Positions 47,101 to 61,495 of a DNA stretch of 64,000 bases are shown piece by piece. The DNA is taken from assembly GCA_009823395.1 (NCBI GenBank), contig CM020505.1:9939129-10003128 (forward strand). Reading direction: 5' to 3'. The notes below the pieces were generated by a model that worked only from the letters and a program-made list of their open reading frames with translations, was not told the origin of the DNA and searched no databases. Every line of letters starts with the position of its first letter. Within the stretch, counting starts at the first letter, position 1. The stretch comes from Thamnaconus septentrionalis (Eukaryota; Chordata; Actinopteri; Tetraodontiformes; Monacanthidae). A program made the position numbers and the translations under genes.

Positions 47101-50100
47101 CATTTTTCGCCTTGCACTCCATTGAATTGCACCTTTAAATAAATCAGTTAAACCTTTGAAATAGTCGAATGTTTACTCATGATCCCTTTGCAATATTGAG
47201 GCATTAAAAGTCAATGGGCCAGATCTGCAAAGAATTGAGCGCGGTGGTAAATGACGGCACATTCTGCTTCGACGTTGCAGCTGTAATCTACTGCATCTCT
47301 GCGTCGTGTCCACAGCGGTTTTTGCCCTTAAGATATCCAGGCACGAAAAAAGCCCAGGAACGCTGCACCTGAGGAGTCAGGAGTGTAAAATGGTCCAGTG
47401 GGTAAAATTTTTAAGGAAACCCGATATTTAAGGAGGCCCGTTTGACCGTGTATTTTGTGTTTAGTGCTCTGTCAGGCAGGCTTCCTTAAATACCAGCCTT
47501 CCTTAAAAAATGGTGGTGCAAAATGGCAGCCAACTAGGAACAAAACCTTTGCTCTATGTATATTCTTATATACAGTATATGGGAACCGTTCTAAGGCTAA
47601 GAAAACCCAAACACTTTAATTGTACTGCTAGTATACACTTTTATTAATGTATTTATGGGCAGTATTTTAAGCTTTTACGAATATAAAAATCATATTTCAA
47701 GGCAAATTTTAAACACTGGACTTTTAAGTTACCTCTGCACATTTTGACATAAGAAACTGATAGTCAGGTAGGGAGGGTCGACATGATTGCAACGCACAGT
47801 GAGAACGTGATTTCACTCGGTGACTCTGGAATCGGCAACTCCAGCCTGGTGTCTCCAGAGCATGTTTGGGAATAGAAACAACATTTACAGAGCACAAGTC
47901 CTGCTGACCAGAGGGAGAATCTGAAGTTCCTGAGTAAGGCAGCAAAGTGTGTGAGGTCCATTACTAAGGTCACTTATCGAGGTCTTGAACGTCAAACTAC
48001 CACCCTGAGCGAATTAAATGTAAGGGGTGGCACTCGGGGTGTCCAATCAGATTTCAGTGGTAGCCAGCGCCACCCTGGACACCCCCCTCTGGCTCTGCCT
48101 CTGCTTGGCATATATTCCACCACTTTCCACCTTTATCTGCGGGCAGTCTATTGGTGCACTGTTTTTGCACTGATTTCCTGCCCCGAAAGCCGAGCAATCA
48201 CTTTGTGGATCAGACCCAACGTCTTCATGCCTCTTGATCCACTCTGATATTTTGAGAGCAGAACAGACAAGTGTAGGATTCATTTGCCCAGATGTCTTTT
48301 TACTCTCCATTTATTTTCGCATTCCTTTTTATGCGCAGTCCTGTTCCAATTCAACACTGTTCCGTGTTGCCTTTTAATTTCCTGCGGGTAGATTTCCTAT
48401 TGCAGTTAGCGGGCTGGAACTGCAGTGCTTTCAGTGCGTTTTCAGACATCTTCTATTGATAATGGTGCAGGCGACAGCTGCACCGTCACCTCCCAGCAGG
48501 CAGGTCACAGGTTTGATTACGACCTTTCCCTGCGGAGGTGGAGCTGCGTGGTCTCACTGTGTCTGTCAAAAGACATCCGCATCAGGCTGAGTGACAACTT
48601 CAGATTATTTGCAGGTGTTAGTTTGGGTGGTTGTTTGTCTCTCTGTGCGGCCCTGCAGTAAACTGGCGACTTGTCCAGGATGGAATACCACCTTCACCCC
48701 AAGGTAGTTTGTCCTCAGCTCACTCTGAGTGTGACTGTGTTTTCATTGATTCTTTTGTTGTTCTTGAAAAGAAAATACATAAAAATATAATAAGACATGA
48801 AATGCCTGCTTGGTCCAACCTAGTCTGGTACTTTCTTATCTAAATTATGCATAGTTATGTTTCTGGTCTTTTGTCAGTCGAGTGTGAATTCACGCCTTTG
48901 TGAGCATCAAAATCAATATAACGATATGTGATGTATGTTCAGCTTGTTCAAGCAGAGAAAAGTTGTTCGACTTATATCACAAAGATTCTCAAATGTGTCA
49001 AAACCAAACAAAGCATATATTTGGATTTAATCTTTTTTTTTTGTTGCTTAAGGTCAGTTAAACCTGATTCTTATTATGGATTTGAGCCTTGTGGTTTGAG
49101 TCTGTTTTCAACATGGCTGTGGCTGCAAAAACAAAAAACAAAAACGGGGCCAATGGCAGAGAACAAAAGTTTTCTGAGCTGTTGTCAAAATGACTTTGAG
49201 CGTGAAACGTTTCTCAGAATATTTGATCTCCTTCAGCCAACCACTTCTTTGATACAAAGCGTTAGAAACACTGGTGCGTCCTAAAAATTTCATGATGACA
49301 TCTGTCTTTTTGCTTTCTTTTTTTTTCTCACCGACTGAAGTCTGGAAAGCCGCTGAGCTTCCCCTGACGAGGTGCCAGAATCAACGGCAAGAGGAGTCTT
49401 AACTCAAACGCAGCCACTGATGTTGAGCTTTGACTCCACTCTCTTTATTTTAGACGTTCAATGACACGATGATGGATGATAAATAGCAGCAGGCTATAAT
49501 TGGAGGCCGGCCACTTACGGACAATGAACCAAGGATTGTTTTCTTTAATCATTGCCGAGTGGGGAGGTCATTGAGGAATCTCTGTCTGATTAAAGCAACA
49601 GCAGCCTGGCTTTGTAATTAAAATACTCTCAGCGTTCACAGAGGTGCTCAGAGTGACTTTTTATTTTTTTTTTTGAATCTCCATATCTCACAGATAGTTT
49701 TACTGCCCTGCTCAGGGCCTAAATGACCAAGACAAATACCAAATTGATCAGTGTTGGGCGTTGACATCAGGCTTTCAATTACGATAGTGTTGTTTAATTG
49801 TGTTATAATAAATACACACTTAACACAGCGATTGACAAAATTGTATGATTATTCTTTGATTTATTTCATTTTATTGTATACATAGAAAGATACATATGTT
49901 TGCAGCATTATATGTATATATGGCCGCTAATTAAAATGTTTTCAAAACAAATTGTTTAATAGAGACAAACCTGTGGATACTTTTTTAAATTGTCCTTTTC
50001 TAACTGTCGTATACTGGCTTGTCCCCGGCACTTTATTTAAAGCATCGTTACCTCATGTTGAGCAGACAGGCTGTGGTAGCAGTGGTGAAAGTAAAAATAG

Positions 50101-53100
50101 AAGACTTGAAAAATAATTTCTTTTCCACACAAGAGCTATTTTTTTAAGAAGAAAAAACAACCTGCCAACTGCTCTACAGTTACCAGCCTGTTGAAAACCA
50201 GCCGTTTCAAAGGGTGACGTTAAGAGAATTGAGGCCTTTATTCCCAAACTTTAAACAGTCTCGCAGACATGATATTTTATTTACAATTTACTCTGTGTGA
50301 TGCTGAAGATGCTTTTGTTCATAGTGTGAGGCGAGAAGTGGAACTCCCTCCAAACCCAGCTTTGAACTAAAAACACCCCGGGAGCATGATGACATCAGCT
50401 AATGTTTCTATCTGGAAATATTATGATCAGTCTACAGAGGACAACGTGGACTGCAGCCTTTATTACTCATGTTTCGGAGTGCGTTTTGCTTTTTGCTAAA
50501 GGCAAGTTGCACGTTCAACTGCACGACTGTTGACATAGAGAGAGAAAATCTGAATCCTTAAGCCTTTTACACCGTTAAAGCGGCTGTCAAACATCACAGG
50601 AAATGGCACTTTACCATACAACCAAATCTTAAAACTATGCTAATGCTAATGCTAATGCTACAGCCGGACAATAGAGGTATGTTTTCAGATCAGGGCTTTT
50701 CACTGTCATGAAGACATCAACACAGGTTGGTGGAGAACAGATACTTATTATTATTAGATGTGTTAGCAAGAGGCAGAATGACTCTAAATCCAAACATGGA
50801 AGTTTTCCAAATTCTCTAAAAAAGATTGTCGATTGAGACTGTCGTTGATCATGCTCAGCCGACCAAGTGCCTCCATTTTTCCTCTCTGCCACTGAGTGTT
50901 GGTGTGCAGAAAGTTAAGGAGGGAAAAATCTGCCGTTTTATCATGGGCACACCAGTACGACAGCAAGATAGCTCTGTTTATCTCAGAGCTGTCAAAAAAT
51001 AATAATGACTTTCAGATTACATGCAAAACATGCCGGCGCGGCGCAAATAGCTACGGAATCTTTGTTGCCCCGCTTTGAACACAGCAGACTTCTCTGACAA
51101 GTGGCTGAGTTTGCTCTTTCTAGCCGCGTTATTGGTAGTTTGTTCATGCATATGCGTGCATATTATTTCTTTCCCCGTCTCATCTGTGCCTGTGAGACAA
51201 GTTGTTTTCACTTTGCACACAATGGAAGCGCACATGCAGCTCCACGCGCCTGCAGTGCAAGGGGAACACCAGGGAATTCTTCACCTGTCTGCTTGTTGAT
51301 GCACACTCCGACATTATTTTGTTTTTTTCTTTGCCTGAGGAACCTGACAGTGTTTTACTTGAGCTTGATTTGCATTTGATATTTGCACAAAGTATCTGTT
51401 TTGGATTAGTATCGTTAATATAAACCATCAATCTGTTTGATCGGAAAGGATATTGATTGTATTGAACACTACTGCGTGTGTACCATAGGTTGGAAGCCAC
51501 TCTTATTTGTGAAAGATGTCATGTGACCTGCACAATAGGGGAAGTAAAACTCGTCTTTGTGAATCACTGCGCTGCTGCTGGTGTCTCTGCCCGTCTCCGC
51601 GTCCGTAACGGTTGCGCTCGTGATTCACCGCCACACCGCAAGACCACACTGAGCTGATGATGACGCCGCGGAGGTCCGCCCAGGCCAAACAACCTGCACT
51701 ATAATGGCTGCTTTAGGGATTCAGATGGAGAATAGAATGTCTCTGTGGGCTTAATTAATCACCCGCTACATGCAGTCGGATGAAATGAGCCTTCGGGCAG
51801 GATGGAGTTTGAAGAAGTTGTGCGTCTCTCGTTGTCTAATAGCAGTCAGAAGCCCACACAGCCCTCCAAGCCTACAGCAGTGAGGCCGCTGCATGTGAGA
51901 AGAAGATGAGCTCATTGTGCCCGCAGCTCTTTTATGATGAGCCATTCAACCTGCCTGGATGATGGCCGGACATTGATTTCTTAATGGTTTTGCAGAGAAT
52001 TGTTAAAATGCACCTTTGTGGCGATGCATTAATAGCTCCGGGCGGAGCTGTGAGCTGCATTTTGTGTGGATATGCAGCATGTGAGAGGGTTTGGCTGCTC
52101 AGGGATTCTCTTCAAATTGTATATTAGAATATGTATATCCTGTGTATATCATGTTTTGTCTGCCCTCCAGTTCTATGATTGATTCCTTAATAGTTTTACT
52201 CAGTTTCACTCCTACTCACCACCCAGTTGTACGGATGCTTTAAAGACAAAAATGCAGGCAAAGACCACAAAGAACACCCTGCATTGACCTCGTGTTGGCC
52301 AAGAATCTCCCCAAACTTAAAGCAAATTAATGAGATTATTTCAATTTGTATATTTTCAAACACTATCCCAAACACAACAGTTTTGTTGTGATATAAATGT
52401 TTCCTTATATGCATGAGGTGGAGATTAACTGCTGCAACTATTCTTAAAAGAGTTTTGCCTCCTTCATTATTAATAACAAGGTGATGTGTCCATAATTGAG
52501 ATGAATAAGACTCAGAGGACTCTGACGGCTGCACTATAAAAATGTCCCAGATGAGTAATGGCTTTTTATTGGTTGAACTCTCAGCTGCTGTAGCAGTCAG
52601 AACAAAGAGGTCAGCATTCTGTTAAATATGCTTATTTTGCCTTTCTTCACTCCTCCAGAGTTTTGTGGGTTCATTTAATCATCGCTTATGTTAAATGTTT
52701 GGCCAGTGAGCGCAACTCCAGCCAGCGCACAGGCTGTGAGACCTCGACCTGCGTTTACATACAAAGTTTTACACAGAAGAGGGAAAGTGTTTTTTGTTTT
52801 TTTTGTTTGTTTGTTTTGTGTCCTTTCCATAAAGTTCTCAGTAGGCTGTTTAAAACCTTTTCCCCATTTAGGAATCGCAGGGACACAGGCAGCTAAAAGA
52901 TGGTGATGTGCCAGAGGAATCCTGCTGTCTCTGGTGGTGGTTCTGTCATCTGTGCTGTCAAAACTTAAAAAAAAAAAAAAATCTTTTACTTGCTATTATC
53001 TGTTCCACAGCAGATGCTTTTGTTTTGGATATTAATGTGATCCCTTCATGCCTCCATATTGCCGTCTTTTAGTTCTCGGCTGACAGTTTGTCACGTGCAT

Positions 53101-56100
53101 GTTAATACTGCCTGCTCATTAATACTCACCTTAGCCAATCTCCTCAGAATACATGCTGCACACGCACGCAAACACTCACACACTGTCTTAAATTTTGCTT
53201 GAACAGAAAAGCTTCCCTTTACTTCACCTTTTATAATAATTTGCTTGATTTTTCTCAGTTAGAATTCTGCCTCCTTAGCCTCACCTCACACACTTCAAGA
53301 ATAGAACATACTTACACAAACCTTTTTTTCCTTTGATGGTTTTTAGGTGGATTTTTTGTTTATTTATTTCGATTTCCTGAGAATGTCAACATGGAAACAT
53401 AAATAGCTCTTTCTCATGTAAATTTAAAGGAAGAAAAATTGATAATATTGGGTTATTGCCATTTTCTAGTGAGGCTGTATATATATGAACATGTAGCAGA
53501 GAAACTTCCCAAACGTTGAAGTGTTGATATGACTTTGACAGATTGATAAACTGCATATCTGACATTTTAGCTGGTGGCCCGTGGGCAGGTTGCACTCACT
53601 CAGGTCTGCCTGTCAAGTGTATCATCTCTCTGGCAGACGCCAGCACTGATGCACCAAATACCGGCGTGAGGCAAGCTCATCAACAAGAATGACGAGCGGG
53701 AAATTCGCTGTTTGACACAAAATGTGTATTTGTTGAGTGTCTGTGTGCTCTCGGCATCGTCAGTGCGGCTGATCTGACGGTGTTAATTACGACTGCAGTC
53801 ACTTTGAACTCCTTCCTTTTGAGTCCTGTGCAAACAAAGGCATATCCGCGTGCTGCAAAAATCCCCACGCAGGGAGGCTTGTATAATTTGAGGGATGAGT
53901 TTGTTTTGTTTTGTTTGTTCGTTTTTTGGGGCGCAGAGATATGTGTATCACTAATGTTGGTATCAGAGCGGCCCAGCAGCTGCTGGCAGGGATTCGGTAT
54001 ATTGCAGCAAACTCGTGCATTGTGTGCGGACCTCCCACCCCTCGCGATTCTGCTAAACAATCAGTTTCTGCAAATAACGGGCCACCCCTCACCTGCTAAC
54101 ATCCATTACAACGCGAGGAAAACAGCATTCGTCACACTGATTATATCAGCCCGCTCATTTTTCCCATACTCCTTAAATGTCAGGCTGTGAGCACACACCA
54201 ACACCGGCGTGTTTTGTCTCCCTGTGTTTTCCAGAGACGCCGGGGAAGGGCCAGGATGGTCAGGTGGACACAGCATTCTCTGACTCATCGCTGTTCACTC
54301 ACTGGGGTCAGGACCTCAGCCCAGACGAGCAACGGGTGGCACTGAAGATGTTCCAGTACTACGGATATAATGGCTACCTCAGTGATCGCCTCTCTCTCGA
54401 ACGGCCAATCGCAGACCTCAGGCCTGATGGGTAAGACTGCAGGTGGAAACGGTGTCTGGACAGAGTCACTTTCCTTCCCGTTGTTCATTGATGTTATTTT
54501 TAAATAGGTCAGATAGAGAGACTAGATATCTAACTAGCTGGAAACGCCTCAAACATGCAGTCCAACTCTCTTTTTTATAATAACAAAATAATTAATTTCA
54601 CCCAGCAATTAACCTTTCCGAATCCAGCCCTGTGGCATTAATGCTAGAGTTAATTCAGTGCAGGAATGGGATTTTTAAGACAAAAACAAAACAAAGATAA
54701 TTTCTCCTCCTGAATTGATACAGGAGCTCTTATGAAACACTGTTGTGATGACTCCTCTGTCGTTCACATTGTTTTTGAATTAATTATGCCACTTGTAAAA
54801 CTCTCCAAAGAGCACGGTTATTAAACATTTATGAAAAAAAATGTTCAGTGCCTGACACCCCCAATTATTGTCTGGTTTTAACTGATGAATTGTTGTTATT
54901 GATTGATTGTTGGTATAATGAGAACTGTTCCTGACCCTGGGATGATCCAAAGATCGCATCATTAATTGTGGCTCATCAGACCTGGCAAAAAAAAGAAAAA
55001 GAAAAAAAAAGACCTTGTGTCGTCCACTTTCATTACTAAGCGTAGCTCAAAGCTCCCCAGTTTGATGTGTTCTGGTGCCTTCTGCATACCTCGGTTGCAT
55101 GGGGTGGTAATTTGAATCACTGCTGCATTTTCTGTCATTTCAAACCAGTCTGCACATCCTGCTCTGACCTCCACCATCATTTTCACCCAGAGAGCTGCTG
55201 CTATGTTTCTTCTGTGACGTCTCGAGGTAGTTGAGCGCGCTCTCCTGGGACGTCAGCAGTTTCTTAGATTCTCAGATCAGCCAGTCTGGCACTGGCAACC
55301 ATGTCAAACTCTCGTAACTCTCGTAAATCCAGCCCCATTCAACACCATGTATGTAAGCCGAAATAAATTGAGTTGCCGCCATGTGAGTTTATGTTGAGAT
55401 ATTCATCTGATTAAAGTCAATATGTCTACCTTATAGCGGCAGGGCAGAAAAAAGTAGGATTAACTATTAAGATTCATCCTTCAGGGTCCATGAATGTCTG
55501 AACAGGATGCAGAGTTTATCTATCAAAAAGATTGTGAGATTATCTCAGTGTGAAGTACAGGCTCTTTAAAGATTAATTATGTCTGGGTCAGCCCTAATTG
55601 TCCTTAGCAAGCTTTGCTGTTGGGTCTCTGAGATTTTCCTTTTAGCAAAGATTAAAAAAAAGAAGGGACCTTTAGATAAAGGAAACCACTCTTTTTTCCA
55701 TATGAACCCGGACGTGTCTCACTAATTAAAAACAGTAGTAGTATTTACTTCTTCCCACAGCATTTTGTGCAATTAACTGCTGCTGAGTTAATCATGTGAA
55801 GCAGCAAAAGAAAAAGGAATGTTTTTGTGAACTTGGTTAAAGGGTGATTCTCTCTGCTAATTAACTGTCGCAAACCCTTGAAGCAGAAGGGCAGAGTATA
55901 AATATTCCTTCTGCAAGCCAGTGTCATCATTGTCAGTGAAAAGAATTCATGATAATGGCAGTGACTCCCAGCATGCAATTTGGTCATAACATTATGCACA
56001 TTGAAAGTCTGAGTTTATTGAAGGTGGCATTTGCAGGATAAAATGAATACATACACACATGCATTTTTAATTACTTGACTTGCATAGTAGCAGTATAGCA

Positions 56101-59100
56101 GTATATGTCATATAAATATATATTTAGTCAGACCCTGTATATCCCCATTGTTTCCCCTCACTGGATGAATATAGGATTTTAATGTATCTCATCATCATCA
56201 AGATGCAATATCATTTCATATCATAATCCTGGCATACAGCAACCTCATACTTAATTCATGCTCACTTGACCTTGGTTACAGTGGCGTGCAGGACATGACA
56301 TCCCAGACTAATGGTCTGGAAACGTTCAGGGCAGTTATGTCAATGCGCATCATTAAAGTTGCTTCGGACAGTCAGAGCTTGTTCATGCTCCGCCAGAACA
56401 GCTCTGGCACACATTTCTCAGACATGATGCCCACGCATGTGAATATGATCATGTTTTTCTGCAATAATGAGCTGCAAAATATTGTAAAATCATTGTGAAC
56501 TCACATGCAGGACCGGAAGCAGAGAATGATTCACAATCACGCGACATTTAATTGTGATTGATTAGGTTAAATGATCACTGAAAGATGATCATTATGGCTT
56601 ATGGCTTATTTTTTTCCCTTCTTTTCACTATGTGCCGTCTGCATTTTCTGCATCAATTTTCCAGTGGGCTGTGGTCGCTCAGATTTCTACTCTCAAATGT
56701 ATGCAATCCATCGTGCAAGCCTCCTATAGAGAGCAGTGTCGACTGGGTTCGAAAATCAGTGGATCCTCCATATTGAATCAGCTCCCTTTCCAGATAAATG
56801 GGTTTGAGGTGTAGCAAGAAGCAACAGCTTAAAATTGCTGCTACTTGTCTTAAATAATTCCTACAGAGATTTGCATGAATGCTGCCCCAGTGGCTATACA
56901 ATTTTCTCATTTCATGACTTGTATTTAAAAAGGTAATGACAATACCTTTCACCGAATGACAAAAACTTTGCAGCTAGCTACATGCTGGCGGCAGACAACT
57001 AATGTTGCTCCGTAAGAATTCTGATTGGCTCCCAAATGTTTGATGGAATATGTGCCCTGATATCCAATTTACTCGCATTTAATCTTACTCATGTTCCAAT
57101 GTAACCAGAATCAAATTTACCCATGTGGTTCATCTGAGGAGATTTCCGTGAATACTCAGCCAGCAACGTCTCCCGTTTCTTTTGCAGGTGCAGAAACCTC
57201 ACTTACCCTTTAAACCTCCCTCAAGTGAGCGTTGTGTTCATTTTTGTGAACGAAGCCCTGTCCGTCATCCTGCGGTCCATCCACTCAGCCATCAACAGGA
57301 CGCCATCACACCTTCTCAAAGAGATAATCCTGGTGGACGACAACAGCAATAACAGTAAAGAACATTTTTTTTACCTCCTCATTTCTTATTTGTAGCTTAG
57401 CTTCAGTTGCCAGGTACAACAAGCCCAACACACAGGATGGATAGGAACCCCCCAAAAAAATTCAATAATCATAAAGGTATGCACCAGCAGCATAGCCAGT
57501 ATGACTAACAAGACAAAGGTCTTTTATTTTAGTTACAAATTAATCAGCCAGTTTTTTTTTTTTTCTCTTAGAAATGAAAATTTACATAGAACCTGAAGGA
57601 AAATGCTAATCTTGTTTTCTTTTGGTCCAAAGTGACATTTCCAACCTGCATAATTTGTTTTGTCTAAAAGGCAGAGGCTCTTTATTATCTAAATGGGAAC
57701 GTGAACACAATACATAAACTTGGTAATTACCAAAACGCCGCTGAAAAGAGATGCCACTTTGGGAAAGGAGATGACACTTGGTGACCCCTAGAAAGTTCAA
57801 GTGTCCTCAACACAAAACTCAGTCAGTTGGATTTGTGAGACTTAGAGAGCTGAACGTCAATCTAATGTGAGAGGCAGCGACTGTCTCTGCGCATTACATG
57901 GCAGCCATGAACTCAGCGTGTGCAATTTGCAGTACAGATACACAAGTTATTTTGTGTGGCTGATGCGTGGAAACCCAAGCAGCTTTGAACTAGAGGAGGA
58001 CGACAACTTGCACATCGCTCCTCGTGTGAAGGGTGAACATTTGCATCGGGGATATTTACCGTTGCTCAGCGGCCTTCGGGCTGCTTTAATGTCTCTAATG
58101 AGAGGGTGGCATTGAGGAGATACAACCAAAAGATAAACCCTAATTAGCTGCAAACCCAGGAAACTCGCCCGCAGGTTGGCCACCAAGGTGATGAGGTCTT
58201 TCAAGGTTCACATCTGCAGCTTGAATTCTCAAATCTGTATGCAGCGCGCATTGCATAAAGCAGTCTCAGCTGGAAAAATATTTCCAATATCCACTGACGG
58301 CGTCTCGCTTCTGTAGAGGCTTGTGCAATGTCTGATGTTTCAGATCACTGACATGTGACTGGAGCTTCCAGTCGCGACAGCGAAAGAAAAAGGATCAACG
58401 CCACCTGTGAGGAGTCGCTGTAATTTACGCCTTTGACTCGATCACAGATGCGGACAGCACAGGCTGTAAAAAGAAAGTAATACTGCAAGGTCATTTAGTC
58501 CATTGACTTTTAAATAGGTGGTGCTGCTCACAAGGAGGGCTGTGACAATCATTAAAGACCATCAACGTGGGAAATACATTGGGAAGAAAATCCGTACCAA
58601 AGTCGATAGTGCGGAACAAGTGGCCTGGAACCGCTGGAATGGAACACAGATCAATGTGAATCTTGGAAAAGATGCAGCTCAAAGATCAGACATTAAACTT
58701 TCCCGAAACTGAAAAATGCAAAGATGAAAACCAAACATTGGATTATCTCATCAGATTCCCTCATGTAAATGAGCACCAGGGCTTGAGCCCCTTTCACAGA
58801 CCTGAGTCATGCATTGACATTTCGCTGATGGCATTTTGCCGTTTGCACCGGAGCGCCACGTCACGGCGCACCTGCTCTCAGTCCGGTGTTATCATTATTT
58901 CCACGACTGTGAATCCTGTGCGCGCTAATCGTGGTTAGTTGTTGAAAGATTGAGCGGGGTGGAGGGGGGCTCGTTGTCCACAGCCTTCGTCCCAGGAACC
59001 CTCAGCTTCACATTAGTCACCGGCCTCGGTGACAGCTCACCTCTGTGTGGCATTAGCATGCAGGAGGATGTGAAGCTATCAAGGGAGAGGAGGGCGAATT

Positions 59101-61448
59101 GACCCAGCTGATTCCTCCTTAATTGGATAATGTCCCTAGACGTGGCTCAAGAAAGCCTCTGGTGTCTGTGGTGAAAGAAGTGTGCCTTTTAAGGGAACAA
59201 TTATTTGAGAGGTTGTCAGAGGATTTACATTCTTTGAACTTGTATGATAATTGTAATGGCTCCTGCATATGTAAGATCAGTCAAAGATTGCGTTGGAGGG
59301 AAAAAATATAGAGAGAATAAAGAATTCAATGTCCAAATCCTTCTCACAATGTCTGCCTGATTACCTGTCTCCACTTAATCTGAGACTGATTCATTTTATC
59401 TGTCAATGTAATGAGTCCTTCAGGTGCTGGTCAGGGAGATTGTTAGACTCCAGGTGGTTGATGAATCTTTTTCCTCCAAAAAAAAAAAAGAAAAATCCTT
59501 CACCTGCTGGCTTAATGTAGCAGAGGAATGACACCAGTTCAGGGTTTATGAAAAAGCACTATAAAATGTAAAGATGGTCCTTACAGAGCCAACTGGGAAA
59601 TCAGTGGCCTTTTTTAGTTTTACTTGCGAATCAATGTTACCCATTTAATTCAAAACCAGAGGCACAGATTCGACAAAAGGCTGGAGACGTGTAAAAACTG
59701 TGCTCGTTGGGCAGATTTTTCACACCTGCAGGCTTGTGTGGTGGGAAATCACTTTGTGTGTCCGTGCAAAAAACACGGTGCCACTGTGAGACTCACATCC
59801 ATGCCGACTTGCCATCTGCCGTGCAAGAATCAATGGCGGCGTGGTGACAAATGTGGTCTGCTTTGCAACGTGCACGAGAGAACATGCGACGCTGAAGCTT
59901 CGAGGCTTGTACGTGCTGCACATACAAGCCATACAGCATAAAAAGCAGCTCAGGAAACAATCATTAATATTGCGTCTGACAAGGGACGTAGTCAGTCAAG
60001 TTTCCGCATTTCATTTTTCGTTGTTTTGCCATGACTTCTCTTGGGACTTGTTTTCCTTTAGTGTTTCCGTACAACGTTAAGTCGCAATTGTGTTTCCATT
60101 GCGTCAGACACACAAAAACAAGTCAAGGTTTGTGAGAATGACAGCAGGAGAGAAGATGCAACCTTAATAGTAGGTCAGTACTTTTGTTATGCGCAAATGT
60201 TTACATAGTGCCTGGTAGAGGCCACAGCTAGACGGCTGTCCAACACAAACAAATCCAAGCCACACAAGGGACAAATCCAAAAAAAAGAAAAAGAAAAAAA
60301 AATATAATAATCATTCAAGGTCCGGAAAACAGCGTCAAAAGAGCAGAAAGGAAAGGGCGCCAGGGAACAGAGAGGAACTGGCGAGGTAAGTCGATTAACT
60401 GTCAGAGACTGACGGACAACAGAAAGACCAAAATACAAAAGCGAGGAAACAACAAGAAACATGTGAAAGCAGGGCGAGGCTGAATGTCAGTGCTGACTGA
60501 AATAAGAACAAAGACACAAAGTGTAAACCACAAGAGCTTTGAGCTTCAGAGCAACAAACAGGAAACAAGATTAGGAAGGAAAATAAAACACTGGTATATT
60601 TTGTCAAACATGATTAGTTCAAATCAGCTGCACAGGACATTTAAGTAGCACGCTTCATACTAAAATAGGTCCAAGATATAACAAACTGTGTCCTCACCAT
60701 TTAGTTTTGGTATTTATTAGACAGCTGCAGGTAACAGTTGCTTTTTGCGACCAAAGATCAAAACTTAACTTTCAAGAAGTGTTTGGTCCCGCAGTTTTCT
60801 TTGCCAGCGTGAAACTCTGTCCACTCAGTCTGCTGCTCACGATCATTCCCTAAGGTCATGACTGTCAAAAAAAAATAAAAATAAAAAATAAACACAAAAA
60901 AAGACCAGCTAAAGGTTATTTATACGGGGGCTGATGAAAGTTAGTTTTGTGCAGGAATTGAGTTATGATGCTTCATTTTTTGCTAACTCACAAGACACAT
61001 TGAATCCAAGTTGCTGCAGAGCAAGACTCTATAATGCACCAGTAGTGTTTTTTCTAAATGTTTGATTCTGTTCAGCCTCCAGGATCTTCCTCTTCTGATT
61101 GTGTGCAACTCTGGCCATCATAAAGCCAAACCTGTGAGTCGAGTGTTGAAACAGACGGGGCTCTTCCCTCCTCCAGTTCTGCAAAAACATTACAGACTGA
61201 GTAGCCAATGTTGCAATATCCCATTACGACTGGTGGGCTCCACGGAGGTCCGCGGCGCTGACTCGAGCTGCTGCCTCTTTGGTCCAGTGATCAAAGCGGC
61301 GAAACATGAGTGCGTTTGGCCTCCTACCAATGAAATACTGCCCACTGGAGGAGGACATGACGGTATCTTGTGGGCGGAAGTTTGCTCTCTCCTTGTGCTC
61401 ACTCACATCTCGTCCAAAAACTCTTCGGATATTGATGCGCAACGGTGC

Positions 61449-61495
<47 letters not shown>

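Larger units (their letters stand above)
34945..48484 (+). other. galnt18 intron 1, middle part
   Basis: No exon or intact mobile element recognised. Contains (AC)n at 38067-38109, an AAAC-type run at 45478-45513, an inverted repeat at 47404-47512, and a short GC-rich repeat near 48029-48087. Confidence 0.55.

Noticed and set aside
48505..48580. Functional tRNA gene at the B-box-like sequence
   Set aside because: No complete cloverleaf or A box was seen; it sits in a degraded SINE.
59624..59941. Cys-rich open frame in intron 3
   Set aside because: Starts at TTG, Cys spacing does not match a zinc-finger type, and no splice context or neighbouring exon supports it.
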